A DNA stretch of 64,000 bases from Pseudomonas frederiksbergensis (GTDB lineage Bacteria; Pseudomonadota; Gammaproteobacteria; Pseudomonadales; Pseudomonadaceae). Position numbers and translations under genes: made by a program. The notes beneath the pieces were generated by a model, which was not told the origin of the DNA, did no database searches, and worked only from the letters and a program-made list of their open reading frames with translations. How positions within the stretch are numbered: the stretch's first letter is position 1; each line of letters opens with the position of its first letter. The DNA is taken from assembly GCF_001952935.1 (NCBI RefSeq), contig NZ_CP018319.1:1229501-1293500 (forward strand). The letters are read 5' to 3'. Of this stretch, positions 1 through 9,700 are shown in pieces.

Positions 1-897
<897 letters not shown>

Positions 898-999
898 CTA
901 CCCCATTATTTTTATTGTGTGCAGCGGCAAAATCGGCGCGCAAAATTCCCCCGCGCAGCGTTCTGCGTGTTTTTTAAGTCGGTGTTTTTTTGCGGTCGG

Positions 1000-2646
1000 T
1001 CAGTCGGTCATATGCAGCACGAACGACTCATAAGGCCGTAAGCGGACCTGCCGACTTCGCGTCGGACAGTCCGGGTAATTGCTAATGACCAAACGTTGGG
1101 CCATGGTTTCGCTGATCACTTCATCGGGCAGTTCGACTTCGCATGGCGTGCCGTAGAAATTGTTCAGCACCAGCAACCGTTCGCCATTGCCCTCACGCAC
1201 GTACGCCCAGATTTGCGTGTGCTCGGGCAACATTTGCCGATAGACACCGTCGGACATCAGCGCTTCACTGCGGCGCAGAGCGATCAACTGACGGTAGTGA
1301 TGCAGCACCGAATCCGGGTCATCGAGTTGGGCGGCAACGTTGATCTGCCCGGCGTTGGCCGGTACGCCGATCCACGGTTCGACGGCGCTGAAACCCGCGT
1401 TGGGCTCGGCGTTCCAGTGCATCGGCGTACGGCCGTTGTCCCGGGACTTCTGCATGATCGCCGCCATGTTGTCGGCATCGCTCGCACCCGCCTCGCGCTT
1501 GAGCCGGAAGATGTTCAGCGTCTCGACATCGCGGTACTGATCGATGTGATCGAAGCCCGGATTGGTCATACCCAGTTCCTCACCCTGGTACACGAACGGT
1601 GTGCCCTGGAGGAAATGCAGCGCCGTGCCGAGCATCTTCGCCGAGAGCACCCGATATTCGCCGTCATGACCAAAACGCGAGACCACACGAGGCTGGTCAT
1701 GGTTACACCAGAACAGCGCGTTCCAGCCACCGCCAGCCTGCATGCCGATTTGCCAATCGGAAAGAATGCGCTTGAGTTCGAGGAAGTCGAAATCGGCGCG
1801 AATCCACTTCTGCAGGTTCGGGTAATCGACCTTCAGGTGATGGAAGTTGAAGGTCATCGACAGCTCTTTCGACTCGGGTCGCGAGTATCGAATGCAGTGC
1901 TCCAGGCTGGTGGAAGACATCTCGCCGACGTTGATCAGGTCATGGCCTTCGAACACTTCGCGGTGCATCTGCTGCAAGTACTCGTGAACGTTCGGGCCGT
2001 CGGTGTAGAAACGTCGACCGTCAGTGTTGTCCTCAGGAAAGTCCGCCGGTTTGGAGATCAGGTTGATCACGTCCAGACGGAACCCGCCCACGCCCTTGTC
2101 GCGCCAGAAACGCATCATCTTGAAGACTTCGGCACGCACCTTTGGGTTGTCCCAGTTGAGGTCGGCCTGAGTGTGATCGAACAGGTGCAGGTAATACTGA
2201 CCGGTCTGGGCTTCGTATTCCCACGCCGAGCCACCGAACTTGGATTCCCAGTTGTTCGGCTGGTCGCGCCAGATGTAGAAATCCCGGTACGGGTTGTCGA
2301 GGCTGCTGCGGGCCTGCTGGAACCAGGTGTGTTCGATCGAGGTGTGATTGACCACGATGTCGAGCATCAACTTGATCCCGCGCTTGTCGGCCTCGGCGAT
2401 CAGCAATTCGCAATCGGCCATGGTCCCGTAGCTCGAGTCGATGGCGTAGTAGTCACTGATGTCGTAGCCGTTGTCGCGCTGGGGCGAACGCAGGAACGGC
2501 GTGATCCACAGGCAATCGACACCCAGCCAGTGCAGGTAGTCGAGCTTGGCCACAACGCCGAGCAAATCCCCGGTGGGGTTGCCGGCGTGGCTGTGAAAAC
2601 TCTTCGGGTAGATCTGGTAGATCACCGAGCGTTGCCAGTCTTGCAT
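1000..2646 (-). CDS. treA: alpha,alpha-phosphotrehalase (trehalose-6-phosphate hydrolase)
   Basis: Cytoplasmic GH13 hydrolase that splits trehalose 6-phosphate, made by the PTS permease, into glucose and glucose 6-phosphate. All four GH13 regions are visible: DIVVNHTS (residues 96-103), GFRLD with nucleophile D192, NVGEMS with acid/base E242, and NHDQPR with D317. The length of 548 residues fits the TreC/TreA family (about 550). The gene lies 118 bp downstream of treP, with a REPIN in the gap. Oligo-1,6-glucosidases have a similar fold, but adjacency to a trehalose-type EIIBC and a TreR-like regulator makes phosphotrehalase the better call. Pseudomonas annotations use both treA and treC for this gene. 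Confidence 0.93.
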   Translation of the reverse strand: MQDWQRSVIYQIYPKSFHSHAGNPTGDLLGVVAKLDYLHWLGVDCLWITPFLRSPQRDNGYDISDYYAIDSSYGTMADCELLIAEADKRGIKLMLDIVVNHTSIEHTWFQQARSSLDNPYRDFYIWRDQPNNWESKFGGSAWEYEAQTGQYYLHLFDHTQADLNWDNPKVRAEVFKMMRFWRDKGVGGFRLDVINLISKPADFPEDNTDGRRFYTDGPNVHEYLQQMHREVFEGHDLINVGEMSSTSLEHCIRYSRPESKELSMTFNFHHLKVDYPNLQKWIRADFDFLELKRILSDWQIGMQAGGGWNALFWCNHDQPRVVSRFGHDGEYRVLSAKMLGTALHFLQGTPFVYQGEELGMTNPGFDHIDQYRDVETLNIFRLKREAGASDADNMAAIMQKSRDNGRTPMHWNAEPNAGFSAVEPWIGVPANAGQINVAAQLDDPDSVLHHYRQLIALRRSEALMSDGVYRQMLPEHTQIWAYVREGNGERLLVLNNFYGTPCEVELPDEVISETMAQRLVISNYPDCPTRSRQVRLRPYESFVLHMTD

Positions 2647-2691
2647 GACGCTATTCCTTCAATTAGTTGATGCAGTGACCGTAATGGCCCC

Positions 2692-2755
2692 TTCGCGAGC
2701 AAGCCCGCTCCCACATTGGAATGCGGTCAACTGTGGGAGCGGGCTTGCTCGCGAA
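2692..2755. repeat. REPIN (two inverted REP units) between treP and treA
   Basis: Two exact 24-base inverted REP units, at 2692-2715 and 2732-2755, face each other across 16 bases. The unit core is GTGGGAGCGGGCTTGCTCGC. Transcribed, the pair folds into a strong hairpin inside the treP-treA messenger, where such structures often dampen read-through or protect upstream RNA from 3' exonucleases. The same unit recurs at 17942, 43000 and 40367. Confidence 0.9.
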
Positions 2756-2764
2756 TGCGATCTA

Positions 2765-4207
2765 TCAGGCAACCCGATACCCAGGCCGAACAATCTTCAT
2801 GCTCAACCCGCAGGTCAGAACAAACGGCACGACCATGGCAATCACCATCCCGATCACGAACATCGGAATGAACTGCGGGATGATCGAGATAAAACCGGGC
2901 AAGCCACCGACGCCGATTGCCGAGGCCTGGACCTTGTTCAGCGACAGGAAAATGCAGCCCAGGGCCGAACCGATCAGGGCCGCATAAAACGGAAATTTGT
3001 AGCGCAGGTTGACCCCGAACATGGCCGGTTCGGTGATGCCGAAATAGGCCGAAATCGCCGAGGTCGAGGCCATGCTTTTATCCCGCACACTGCGGGTCAT
3101 GTAGAACACCGCCAATGCCGCGCTGCCCTGGGCAAGGTTAGACATGACGATCATCGGCCAGATGAAAGTGCCACCCTGGGTGGAAATCAACTGCAAGTCG
3201 ACCGCGAGGAACATGTGGTGCATGCCAGTGATCACCAGCGGCGCGTAGAGCAAACCGAAAATCGCCCCGCCGACCATCGGCGCCAGGTCGAACAGCATGA
3301 CCACGCCTTCGGTGATGAGAATCCCCAGATGCCGGGTCACCGGGCCGATCACCGCCAGCGCCAGCACGCCGGTCACCACGATGGTGGTGATCGGCACCAC
3401 CAGCAATTGCACCGCGTTCGGCACCCGCGCCCGCAGCCATTTTTCGATGACGCTCATCACGTAGGCGGCCATCAGGATCGGCAGGATCTGTCCCTGATAA
3501 CCGACCTTCTCGATCTGGAACAAACCAAGAATGTCGAAGTACGGCAGGCTCTGGCCGTCGAGACCCGCAACGGCTTTGCCGTAGTTCCAGGCATTGAGCA
3601 GATCGGGGTGAACGAGCATCAAACCGAGCACGATGCCGAGGATTTCGCTGCCGCCAAACCGCTTGGCCGCCGACCAGCCCACCAGCGCCGGCAGGAACAC
3701 GAACGAAGTGTTGGCCATGAGGTTGATCAGGCTCCAGAGCCCGTCAAGCTTGGGATAGGCATCAAGCAGGGTCTTGCCCTCGATGAACATGCCCTTGGCG
3801 CCGATCAGGTTGTTGATGCCCATCAACAGGCCGGCAATGATCAGCGCCGGCAGAATCGGCATGAAGACGTCGGAAAACACCCGCACCAGACGCTGCACGG
3901 CGTTGATCTTGTCAGCGCTTTTTTGTTTAACGTCGGCGATGGTTGAAGCGGCGAGACCGGTTTGACGGCGCAGTTCGGCGTAGACCTTTTCGACTTCACC
4001 GGGACCGATGACCACCTGGAACAGGCCGCCGGTGAAGAACGAGCCTTTGACCAGGTCGATCTGATTCAGCGTGGCGCTGTTGACCAGGCTCGGGTCCTTG
4101 AGGGCCAGGCGCAGGCGGGTGACACAGTGCGCGGCCTGCTCGAGGTTGTCGCTGCCACCGAGGCTTTGCAGCAGCTCGCTGGCGATATTCGGATAGTCGT
4201 GGCTCAT
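2765..4207 (-). CDS. treP: trehalose-specific PTS permease, EIIBC
   Basis: Inner-membrane permease that imports trehalose and phosphorylates it to trehalose 6-phosphate. The N-terminal EIIB domain (about 1-90) carries the phosphocysteine C28 in AAHCVTRLRLAL. It is followed by a multi-span EIIC domain (about 105-460) with motifs such as ALIIAGLLMG and the GITEPAMFGVNLRYKFPF segment. No EIIA domain is attached, so phosphate must come from a separate EIIA-Glc-type protein outside the window. The ATG at 4207 is chosen because GGAAG precedes it; an ATG 39 bases upstream is open but would add an untypical tail over the regulatory region. It is first gene of the probable treP-treA-porin unit, under the operators at 4262-4303. 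Confidence 0.93.
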   Translation of the reverse strand: MSHDYPNIASELLQSLGGSDNLEQAAHCVTRLRLALKDPSLVNSATLNQIDLVKGSFFTGGLFQVVIGPGEVEKVYAELRRQTGLAASTIADVKQKSADKINAVQRLVRVFSDVFMPILPALIIAGLLMGINNLIGAKGMFIEGKTLLDAYPKLDGLWSLINLMANTSFVFLPALVGWSAAKRFGGSEILGIVLGLMLVHPDLLNAWNYGKAVAGLDGQSLPYFDILGLFQIEKVGYQGQILPILMAAYVMSVIEKWLRARVPNAVQLLVVPITTIVVTGVLALAVIGPVTRHLGILITEGVVMLFDLAPMVGGAIFGLLYAPLVITGMHHMFLAVDLQLISTQGGTFIWPMIVMSNLAQGSAALAVFYMTRSVRDKSMASTSAISAYFGITEPAMFGVNLRYKFPFYAALIGSALGCIFLSLNKVQASAIGVGGLPGFISIIPQFIPMFVIGMVIAMVVPFVLTCGLSMKIVRPGYRVA

Positions 4208-4261
4208 GCTTTTTCTTCCGCTGTAGTTTTTTGTTATTGGCAGCACGCCGAAACGAAAAGT

Positions 4262-4303
4262 ACTCGTCTGTACGAGTTAAAGCAACAACTCGTACAGACG
4301 AGT
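4262..4303. promoter_or_regulatory. mirrored pair of TreR operators between treP and treR
   Basis: Two 16-base palindromes, at 4262-4277 and 4288-4303, each read ACTCGT-N4-ACGAGT. The second is the exact reverse complement of the first, central four bases included. Their centres are 26 bp apart. They lie between the divergent treP and treR starts (55 bp before treP, 141 bp before treR). Symmetric GT-N-AC palindromes are the usual targets of GntR/HutC regulators, so TreR is the obvious ligand. This is inferred from sequence and position only. Confidence 0.75.
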
Positions 4304-4444
4304 TTGAATTTGTTTATCCTGAACCCGACAGGCGGCGATGTTTCCTACCTCCAAAGTCAAAGAAACCTAACGCCGCATGGACAAACCCCTACCCTGCCCT
4401 TAAGGTTCGAAGCCTTGAGTACAGCGCGGCATAGAGCCATTCCC

Positions 4445-5149
4445 ATGAGTAAATACAACCAGATCTACAGCGATCTGCTTGCCAGCATCACGACCGAACG
4501 TCTGGAACGCGGCGCCCGGTTGCCTTCCGAAACCGAACTGATGGACAGCTATCAGGCCAGTCGCGGCACCGTGCGCAAGGCCATCGAGCAATTGCAGGAA
4601 CGCGGTTTCGCGCAGAAGGTTCACGGCAAAGGCACGTTCGTGCTGTCGACTAACCCGATCGAATTCCAGCTCGGCGGGATCGTCAGCTTTCAGGAAACGT
4701 ATCCACGCCTGGGTAACGACGTCAGCACCGAGGTGGTCGAGTTCACTCAAATCCCCCTCGAAGGTCCATTGATCGAACACATCAAGGCTGAAGCCGGCAG
4801 CCTGATCACGCGGATCAAACGGGTGCGGCGGATCGACGGCAAACGCGTGATTTTGGACATCAACCATTTCGTCAGCGACGTGATCCCCGGCCTGTCCCGG
4901 GACATTGCCGAGCACTCGATCTACGCCTTCATCGAGCAGACCCTGCAACTGCAAATCGCCTACGCCCAGCGCACCATCGAAGCGGTGCCCCGGAGCAAGG
5001 ACGACCAGCAACACCTGGACCTCGACGGCCAGAGCCATGTGATCGTGGTCAGCAACCAGACGTTTTTGCAGGATGGTCGGCAGTTCGAATACACCGAGTC
5101 GCGGCATACGCTGGACAAGTTTTACTTTTCTGACATTGCGCGGCGCTGA
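4445..5149 (+). CDS. treR: trehalose operon repressor, GntR/HutC family
   Basis: DNA-binding regulator of 234 residues. The N-terminal winged helix-turn-helix spans about 1-70, including LPSETELMDSYQASRGTVRKA and the wing GKGTFV. A UTRA effector-binding domain spans about 85-230. Family members sense trehalose 6-phosphate and release DNA when it is bound. The start at 4445 is chosen because YNQIYSDLLASI is the usual GntR N-terminus; the frame stays open upstream to 3962 only by running antisense through treP. It is divergent from treP, with the double palindrome between them as likely operator. Confidence 0.92.
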   Translation: MSKYNQIYSDLLASITTERLERGARLPSETELMDSYQASRGTVRKAIEQLQERGFAQKVHGKGTFVLSTNPIEFQLGGIVSFQETYPRLGNDVSTEVVEFTQIPLEGPLIEHIKAEAGSLITRIKRVRRIDGKRVILDINHFVSDVIPGLSRDIAEHSIYAFIEQTLQLQIAYAQRTIEAVPRSKDDQQHLDLDGQSHVIVVSNQTFLQDGRQFEYTESRHTLDKFYFSDIARR

Positions 5150-5282
5150 GCCTGACGCTGGCACTCGCCCATTCCGACTTCTTCCGTCAGCAACTGACCA
5201 TCGCCAGCGACCCAGTGCCTTACAGATGGAAACCGATGCCCCTTGAGATAGTGAGCGCCCTCAATCGCTCAAGGAAAGCATC

Positions 5283-8200
5283 ATGGACGATACCCAAGAC
5301 CTCATCCTGACCAACACCGCCGATACCCAGGCCCTCCAGGCCTTGATCCCCGACCTGGTCGACGACTGCCCCGACCTGTACGCCATGGCGTACGAAATCG
5401 CCCAGGACATCCTCACCCGACATCACATCACCGACATCACACCGGACAACGTCTGGTGGCACCGGTTCCATGGCGCCCAAAGCAGTTCCAAGGCCTTTAC
5501 CGGCTGGCAGCACATCCTTGAAAAGCCCAAGGAATCCATGACGTTCCCGCAACTGGTCATGCAACGTTTCAGCGTCCACGACCAGGACAATGCCGACCTG
5601 CTGGATCTCTACGGCGGCTTTTACCGGGTCGGTGATGAAGCCGAGAGTTACGACGAAACCAACGAAGTGCGCCTGCATGCCAGCGATGTGCTGAAAGCCT
5701 TCTGGGACATCAATTTCGCTGACCGTTACAAAACGGCCATTGCGACATTCTGGGAAAAACACAGCGCCAACTTCCGCGCGCTGGCCAAGTGCACCTTCAT
5801 AGCCAAAGCGATTGAAGACTATGAGAAGGGTTACTTGACCCAAGAACACTTCAGCACGGTGCTCAGCGCCTGCGCCGGTAATGTCAGCAGGCCGCTCACC
5901 CGGCAAATGCTGATGGACGAGGCGGCCACAGCCAGCGGTTTATCGATTCGCAAGTTTTGCATTGATGAGTTCGTTTCGACGGATATTTTCAGCATCACTG
6001 ACGACAGTGACCTGAACATTCTCTACGTTCCAGGCGAACCCAGGGGTTTCCACTGTTTCAATAAGGTCGAAGAGCTGCACGAATGGCTGGTCAATGAGGT
6101 CAAGGACGCCGAAGGGCGTGAACGCATGCTCATGCACTTCAAGCAGGAAGAGCGCGACATCGTCCAGGAAAAGCCCACTTCGCTGGGGCACAAGCTCGCC
6201 AATTTCACCGGCATTGGCCTGCTCACTCATTTCCTGGAGAACACGCAATATGAAAATGTCGGCCTCACCCATGCGTACGAGGTATTACCTGATGAAAACA
6301 CCGCCGCCGACCATCACTTGCTCCACTACCGTGGCGAGATAATCAGCGGCGATGCGTTCACCCATTTGAGCCAGTCCACCCATGAGCGCATGCTCAGCGA
6401 CGCCAATTACCTGCTGCACTCCAATGGCGAGCTACGCAAAAAGCTGTGGATCGGCTACCTCAATGCCTTCAACCGCGTCTTTGGGCCAATGGCTGCAGCG
6501 GCCTGGCCAGCAGCGTTGGTTGTCATAGGCGCGGGCATTGCCAATGTCGGCTTGCACATCGATCAGGCCATCAACGCCACGACCCCAGCGGAACGCAAGG
6601 CCGCGATCAAAGGGGCCATCCTTGGCAGCGTGGACATCCTGTTCAACTCGCCGTTCCTGAGAGGTGCAAGCGAGTTCGCAGAAGCAGCGGAAGCAGAGGA
6701 AGCAATCACCCCTGGGGAAGATTTGAAGTCGCCGAGCCCCCCGGTGCAACTGCCCTTCGAATCCATCAAACCCGACCCGGTAGATGCCAGCCTGTTGGCG
6801 CCTTTTGAAACCAATGAAATCCTCGATGGCTATTCCCCCATCAACGAGGAAGGCAAGTTTCAAGGCATCTATCAGCCCGAGACCGGTGGTCATTACATCG
6901 CCATGGGGGACAGTTTCTACCAGGTGCGCTACAGCAACGAACTGAAGACCTGGACGATCATTGATCCGGTCGACCCCCACTCCTTTTACCGCAACATACC
7001 GGTGCGCCTGGATGAAATGGGTGAGTGGGTGCCCCTCACGCGACCCGGTCTGGCGGGAGGCGGCAAGTTTTCCGATCTGTTCGCCAGGGCCGAGCCGCCA
7101 CTCCCCGACTTCGACGCCCCGGCGACTGCATACGATGTTCCTCAGGACATCAAGCCAGCCCTCAAAAAGGCAGCCAATGGTTTGGAAACAAAGGGCGATT
7201 TGAAGGACGGCTTTATCAATCCCAACAATCCAGCCGATGAGCTGGAAGCCTTCAAAAGACTACGCCGAAAACTACACGACGATGCCGTGTTCTTTTATTC
7301 GCAGCCGCAACCACAGCTGCCACCCAGGCCTGCCATTCCATCGTTCATCGCGAATGCGAAGCTCAAGGACATCATCAAGACCCTGTTCAAGCGCTCACAA
7401 AGCCTGGTCGTCGGTGAAAGTCACTCCAGCGTGGGCAGCAAACAATTTTTGATCGAGAACATGAGCGTGCTGCGCAAACAGAAGGTCAAAACCCTGTACA
7501 TGGAGCATCTGCTGACGGATTTCCATCAAGCGGACCTGGATGTGTTCAACCGCACCGGGGTGATGTCCGAGGATCTGGAAAGCTACCTCAAGGATCTTGA
7601 TGCAACTTTTTCGACCGACCCCAGCAAACAATTCACGTTTGAACAGGTCGTCAGGACAGCGCAAAAAAATAACATCCGCGTGCAAGCCATCGACTGCCTG
7701 GCCAGTTACCGCAGCGCCGGTATTCAAAGGCCCGATCTCAATTTCCGGCAAAAAATGATGAATTTCTTCGCCCAACAAGTCATTGGCGCCGACCAGACAG
7801 CCAGAGGCGCCCATCGCTGGGTGGCATTGGTCGGTAACAGCCACGCCAATACCTATGCTGACGTGGCGGGGGTCAGTGAGCTTGAAGGCAGCATCGGCCT
7901 GCGTATCGAGAGTGTCGGCCCGGATGAGCTCGGCGGTATCAAGGTCGACCCCGGGGTCTCCGATGTGGCGCGCCCGGGGCAAGCGGGCAGTTTTGTCAAA
8001 AATGACTTGTTGCTGCAGATCCCGACGCCGAAAAGCGTGGCCCTTGCGCAAAGGCTGGAAGATGGCCTGCCCAGGCCTGGCATGTACACCCTCAGCACCA
8101 GTACCGGTGAACCAATACTGGTTCATCGCAGCAGAACCGTCACCAATAACGGCATCGTGACCTGGGGAAAACTCGTTCGCACGCCCATAAAACAAGATGC

Positions 8201-8324
8201 GAACGGCTACTACATCGAACGGGATTCCTGGCAGATCAGCGGACGACGTTTTCCAACGACCGAGGGCTTGAGTTCAGCGCTGCACAGAATGGGCATGTCC
8301 CCCATTCGGCTACCCGGCGTCTAA
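5283..8324 (+). CDS. large toxin-like protein with EreA/ChaN/Tiki-type (RtxA-like) domain
   Basis: A 1013-residue protein with no signal peptide. Residues 1-390 are a helical N-terminal region without a motif I recognise. A hydrophobic Ala/Val/Ile-rich segment lies near 398-425. From about 690, VVGESHSS (GESH at 711-714), YMEHL (E741), and VGNSHA (H854) match the conserved G-E-x-H, E and late His pattern of the erythromycin-esterase/ChaN/Tiki superfamily. That superfamily includes the RtxA-like domain of MARTX and Pasteurella multocida-type toxins. Pseudomonas proteins of this layout are often named membrane-targeted effector domain toxins. RBS is AAGGA, seven bases before the ATG. It stands alone and is followed by a strong terminator. 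The family call is moderately sure; activity, target and secretion route are unknown. Confidence 0.75.
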   Translation: MDDTQDLILTNTADTQALQALIPDLVDDCPDLYAMAYEIAQDILTRHHITDITPDNVWWHRFHGAQSSSKAFTGWQHILEKPKESMTFPQLVMQRFSVHDQDNADLLDLYGGFYRVGDEAESYDETNEVRLHASDVLKAFWDINFADRYKTAIATFWEKHSANFRALAKCTFIAKAIEDYEKGYLTQEHFSTVLSACAGNVSRPLTRQMLMDEAATASGLSIRKFCIDEFVSTDIFSITDDSDLNILYVPGEPRGFHCFNKVEELHEWLVNEVKDAEGRERMLMHFKQEERDIVQEKPTSLGHKLANFTGIGLLTHFLENTQYENVGLTHAYEVLPDENTAADHHLLHYRGEIISGDAFTHLSQSTHERMLSDANYLLHSNGELRKKLWIGYLNAFNRVFGPMAAAAWPAALVVIGAGIANVGLHIDQAINATTPAERKAAIKGAILGSVDILFNSPFLRGASEFAEAAEAEEAITPGEDLKSPSPPVQLPFESIKPDPVDASLLAPFETNEILDGYSPINEEGKFQGIYQPETGGHYIAMGDSFYQVRYSNELKTWTIIDPVDPHSFYRNIPVRLDEMGEWVPLTRPGLAGGGKFSDLFARAEPPLPDFDAPATAYDVPQDIKPALKKAANGLETKGDLKDGFINPNNPADELEAFKRLRRKLHDDAVFFYSQPQPQLPPRPAIPSFIANAKLKDIIKTLFKRSQSLVVGESHSSVGSKQFLIENMSVLRKQKVKTLYMEHLLTDFHQADLDVFNRTGVMSEDLESYLKDLDATFSTDPSKQFTFEQVVRTAQKNNIRVQAIDCLASYRSAGIQRPDLNFRQKMMNFFAQQVIGADQTARGAHRWVALVGNSHANTYADVAGVSELEGSIGLRIESVGPDELGGIKVDPGVSDVARPGQAGSFVKNDLLLQIPTPKSVALAQRLEDGLPRPGMYTLSTSTGEPILVHRSRTVTNNGIVTWGKLVRTPIKQDANGYYIERDSWQISGRRFPTTEGLSSALHRMGMSPIRLPGV

Positions 8325-8330
8325 AACGTG

Positions 8331-8365
8331 AAAAGGCCGTGTGAACAGTGTTCACACGGCCTTTT
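8331..8365 (+). terminator. intrinsic terminator of the toxin-like gene
   Basis: A perfect 16-bp stem (8331-8346 with 8350-8365) closes a 3-base loop. The stem starts with AAAAGG and ends with CCTTTT, so it can act in both directions. It begins seven bases after the toxin stop codon. Confidence 0.88.
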
Positions 8366-8478
8366 CAGTTACCTGCGATCAAGCCATCAAGGCTAGCGCG
8401 GGTTATCAACTAGACAATTTCACCCTTTAAATAATAGCCTCAAGATAAACAAAATCATCCAAATCCATGGAAAATATC

Positions 8479-8535
8479 ATGACTGATAAACAACCCGCCG
8501 AGGCCTCCATTGCCAAGGTGTGTTATGACATATGA
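8479..8535 (+). CDS. possible 18-codon leader ORF overlapping the lipoprotein hydrolase start
   Basis: ATG at 8479 opens an 18-codon frame (MTDKQPAEASIAKVCYDI) whose TGA at 8533-8535 overlaps the ATG of the next gene in an ATGA arrangement. GGAAAA stands a few bases before the start. It could be a leader peptide coupling translation to the hydrolase, the remnant of a longer upstream gene, or chance. No homolog is recognised. Confidence 0.3.
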   Translation: MTDKQPAEASIAKVCYDI

Positions 8536-9374
8536 TGAGTAGATACTTTCCTTTTTGTCGGACATTGTCCGGCTTCTATAAAGCCTGGATGGTGATGGTC
8601 AGCGCGCTTCTCATCGCCTGCCAATCGCCGCGCGAGGCACTGCAACAACTGGCTGAAGAGCACGGCCGACAATTGGAGGTTCTGCCGGGACACGCCTTTC
8701 CCCTCGTGTTACTTGCGCCGCAAACTGCAGAAAAGATGACTCGCCTGCGTGTCTACCTGGAAGGCGATGGCCATTCCTGGGCGACGGCCACTCAACCCAA
8801 CCTGGATCCGAGCCCGCACAATCTGTTAGTGCCACGACTGGCGGTCAATGATCCGACACCGAATGCGTACCTGGCACGCCCCTGCCAGTTCGTCATGGCC
8901 GCAGCCTGTCAAACAGCACTCTGGACCAATCGACGATTTTCTCAGGAAGTGGTCACCCGCCTCAGCCAGGCGCTGGACCAATTAAAACAGCGATACGGCA
9001 ATAGGGAGTTCGAACTGGTGGGGTATTCAGGTGGAGCCGCTCTCGCATTATTGTTAGCAGCGCAGCGCAATGATGTTACCCAGGTGCAAACCCTTGCTGG
9101 CAATCTCAGTCCCCGCCTGTGGGCGACGATGAAAGGACTGTCGCCACTCGACGGCTCACTGGATCCGCTGGACTATCGTAATCGACTCGCCTTAGTACCC
9201 CAGCGTCATCTCATCGGAGAAGCAGACCCGATTATCCCAGGTAGTTTAGCTGACAGGTACCAACAGGAGCTTGGCTCGCCTCTCTCCCAAAGCGTCCATG
9301 TACTAGGAGTGAGCCATGATAGGGGGTGGGAAGCGATATGGAGCCGATGGGTTAATACACCGTTGGCACATTAG
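8532..9374 (+). CDS. lipoprotein-like alpha/beta hydrolase
   Basis: A 280-residue protein of unknown substrate. A hydrophobic N-terminus ends in a LIAC lipobox with C30, so it is probably a lipoprotein. The fold reads as an alpha/beta hydrolase: nucleophile elbow GYSGG with S166, acid GEADP with D232, and base VSHD with H262, in the right order and spacing. AAGGTG precedes the ATGATG start by 12 bases, so the second ATG at 8535 is an alternative. Codon choice (TTA, ATA, AGG) and base composition are more AT-rich than in neighbouring core genes, suggesting acquisition or a recent lineage-specific gene. It stands alone between two terminator-bounded units. Confidence 0.7.
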   Translation: MMSRYFPFCRTLSGFYKAWMVMVSALLIACQSPREALQQLAEEHGRQLEVLPGHAFPLVLLAPQTAEKMTRLRVYLEGDGHSWATATQPNLDPSPHNLLVPRLAVNDPTPNAYLARPCQFVMAAACQTALWTNRRFSQEVVTRLSQALDQLKQRYGNREFELVGYSGGAALALLLAAQRNDVTQVQTLAGNLSPRLWATMKGLSPLDGSLDPLDYRNRLALVPQRHLIGEADPIIPGSLADRYQQELGSPLSQSVHVLGVSHDRGWEAIWSRWVNTPLAH

Positions 9375-9700
9375 AATCCTGAGATTTAGGGTGGGAGGTC
9401 CGTTTAAAAACATCCGAATACTATCCCTCTAGTGCCTGACCGGGGCGTGACCGCAACGGCGACCCTAAAGTTCCGATTATTGCTGAATAATCCCGAAAAG
9501 CCTCAAAAAACAACTGTAGCGTCGCATTTTTTAGCTTTTTTTCGTCATTGGTTCTTTTAATGATGAATTGTCCTACAGGCATCGTGTAAATTTGGGCGCG
9601 CTTGAATCAGCACTTCACTGACAAGCTGGCAGGGATGCCTAAAACAGACGCTGACGCGTAGGTTGTTTCCTGTCAGTTTCTGCCCTGTAAGGATACTGCC
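9375..9700. other. AT-rich intergenic region before the autotransporter
   Basis: A 326-base stretch without a credible gene. It contains two T-rich runs near 9530-9545 and is more AT-rich than the rest of the window. It presumably holds the autotransporter promoter, but I could not identify convincing -35 and -10 boxes. Confidence 0.5.

Noticed and set aside
2645..3946. 433-codon plus-strand frame across treP
   Set aside because: Antisense to treP, rich in H, Q and R, and starts in the REPIN.
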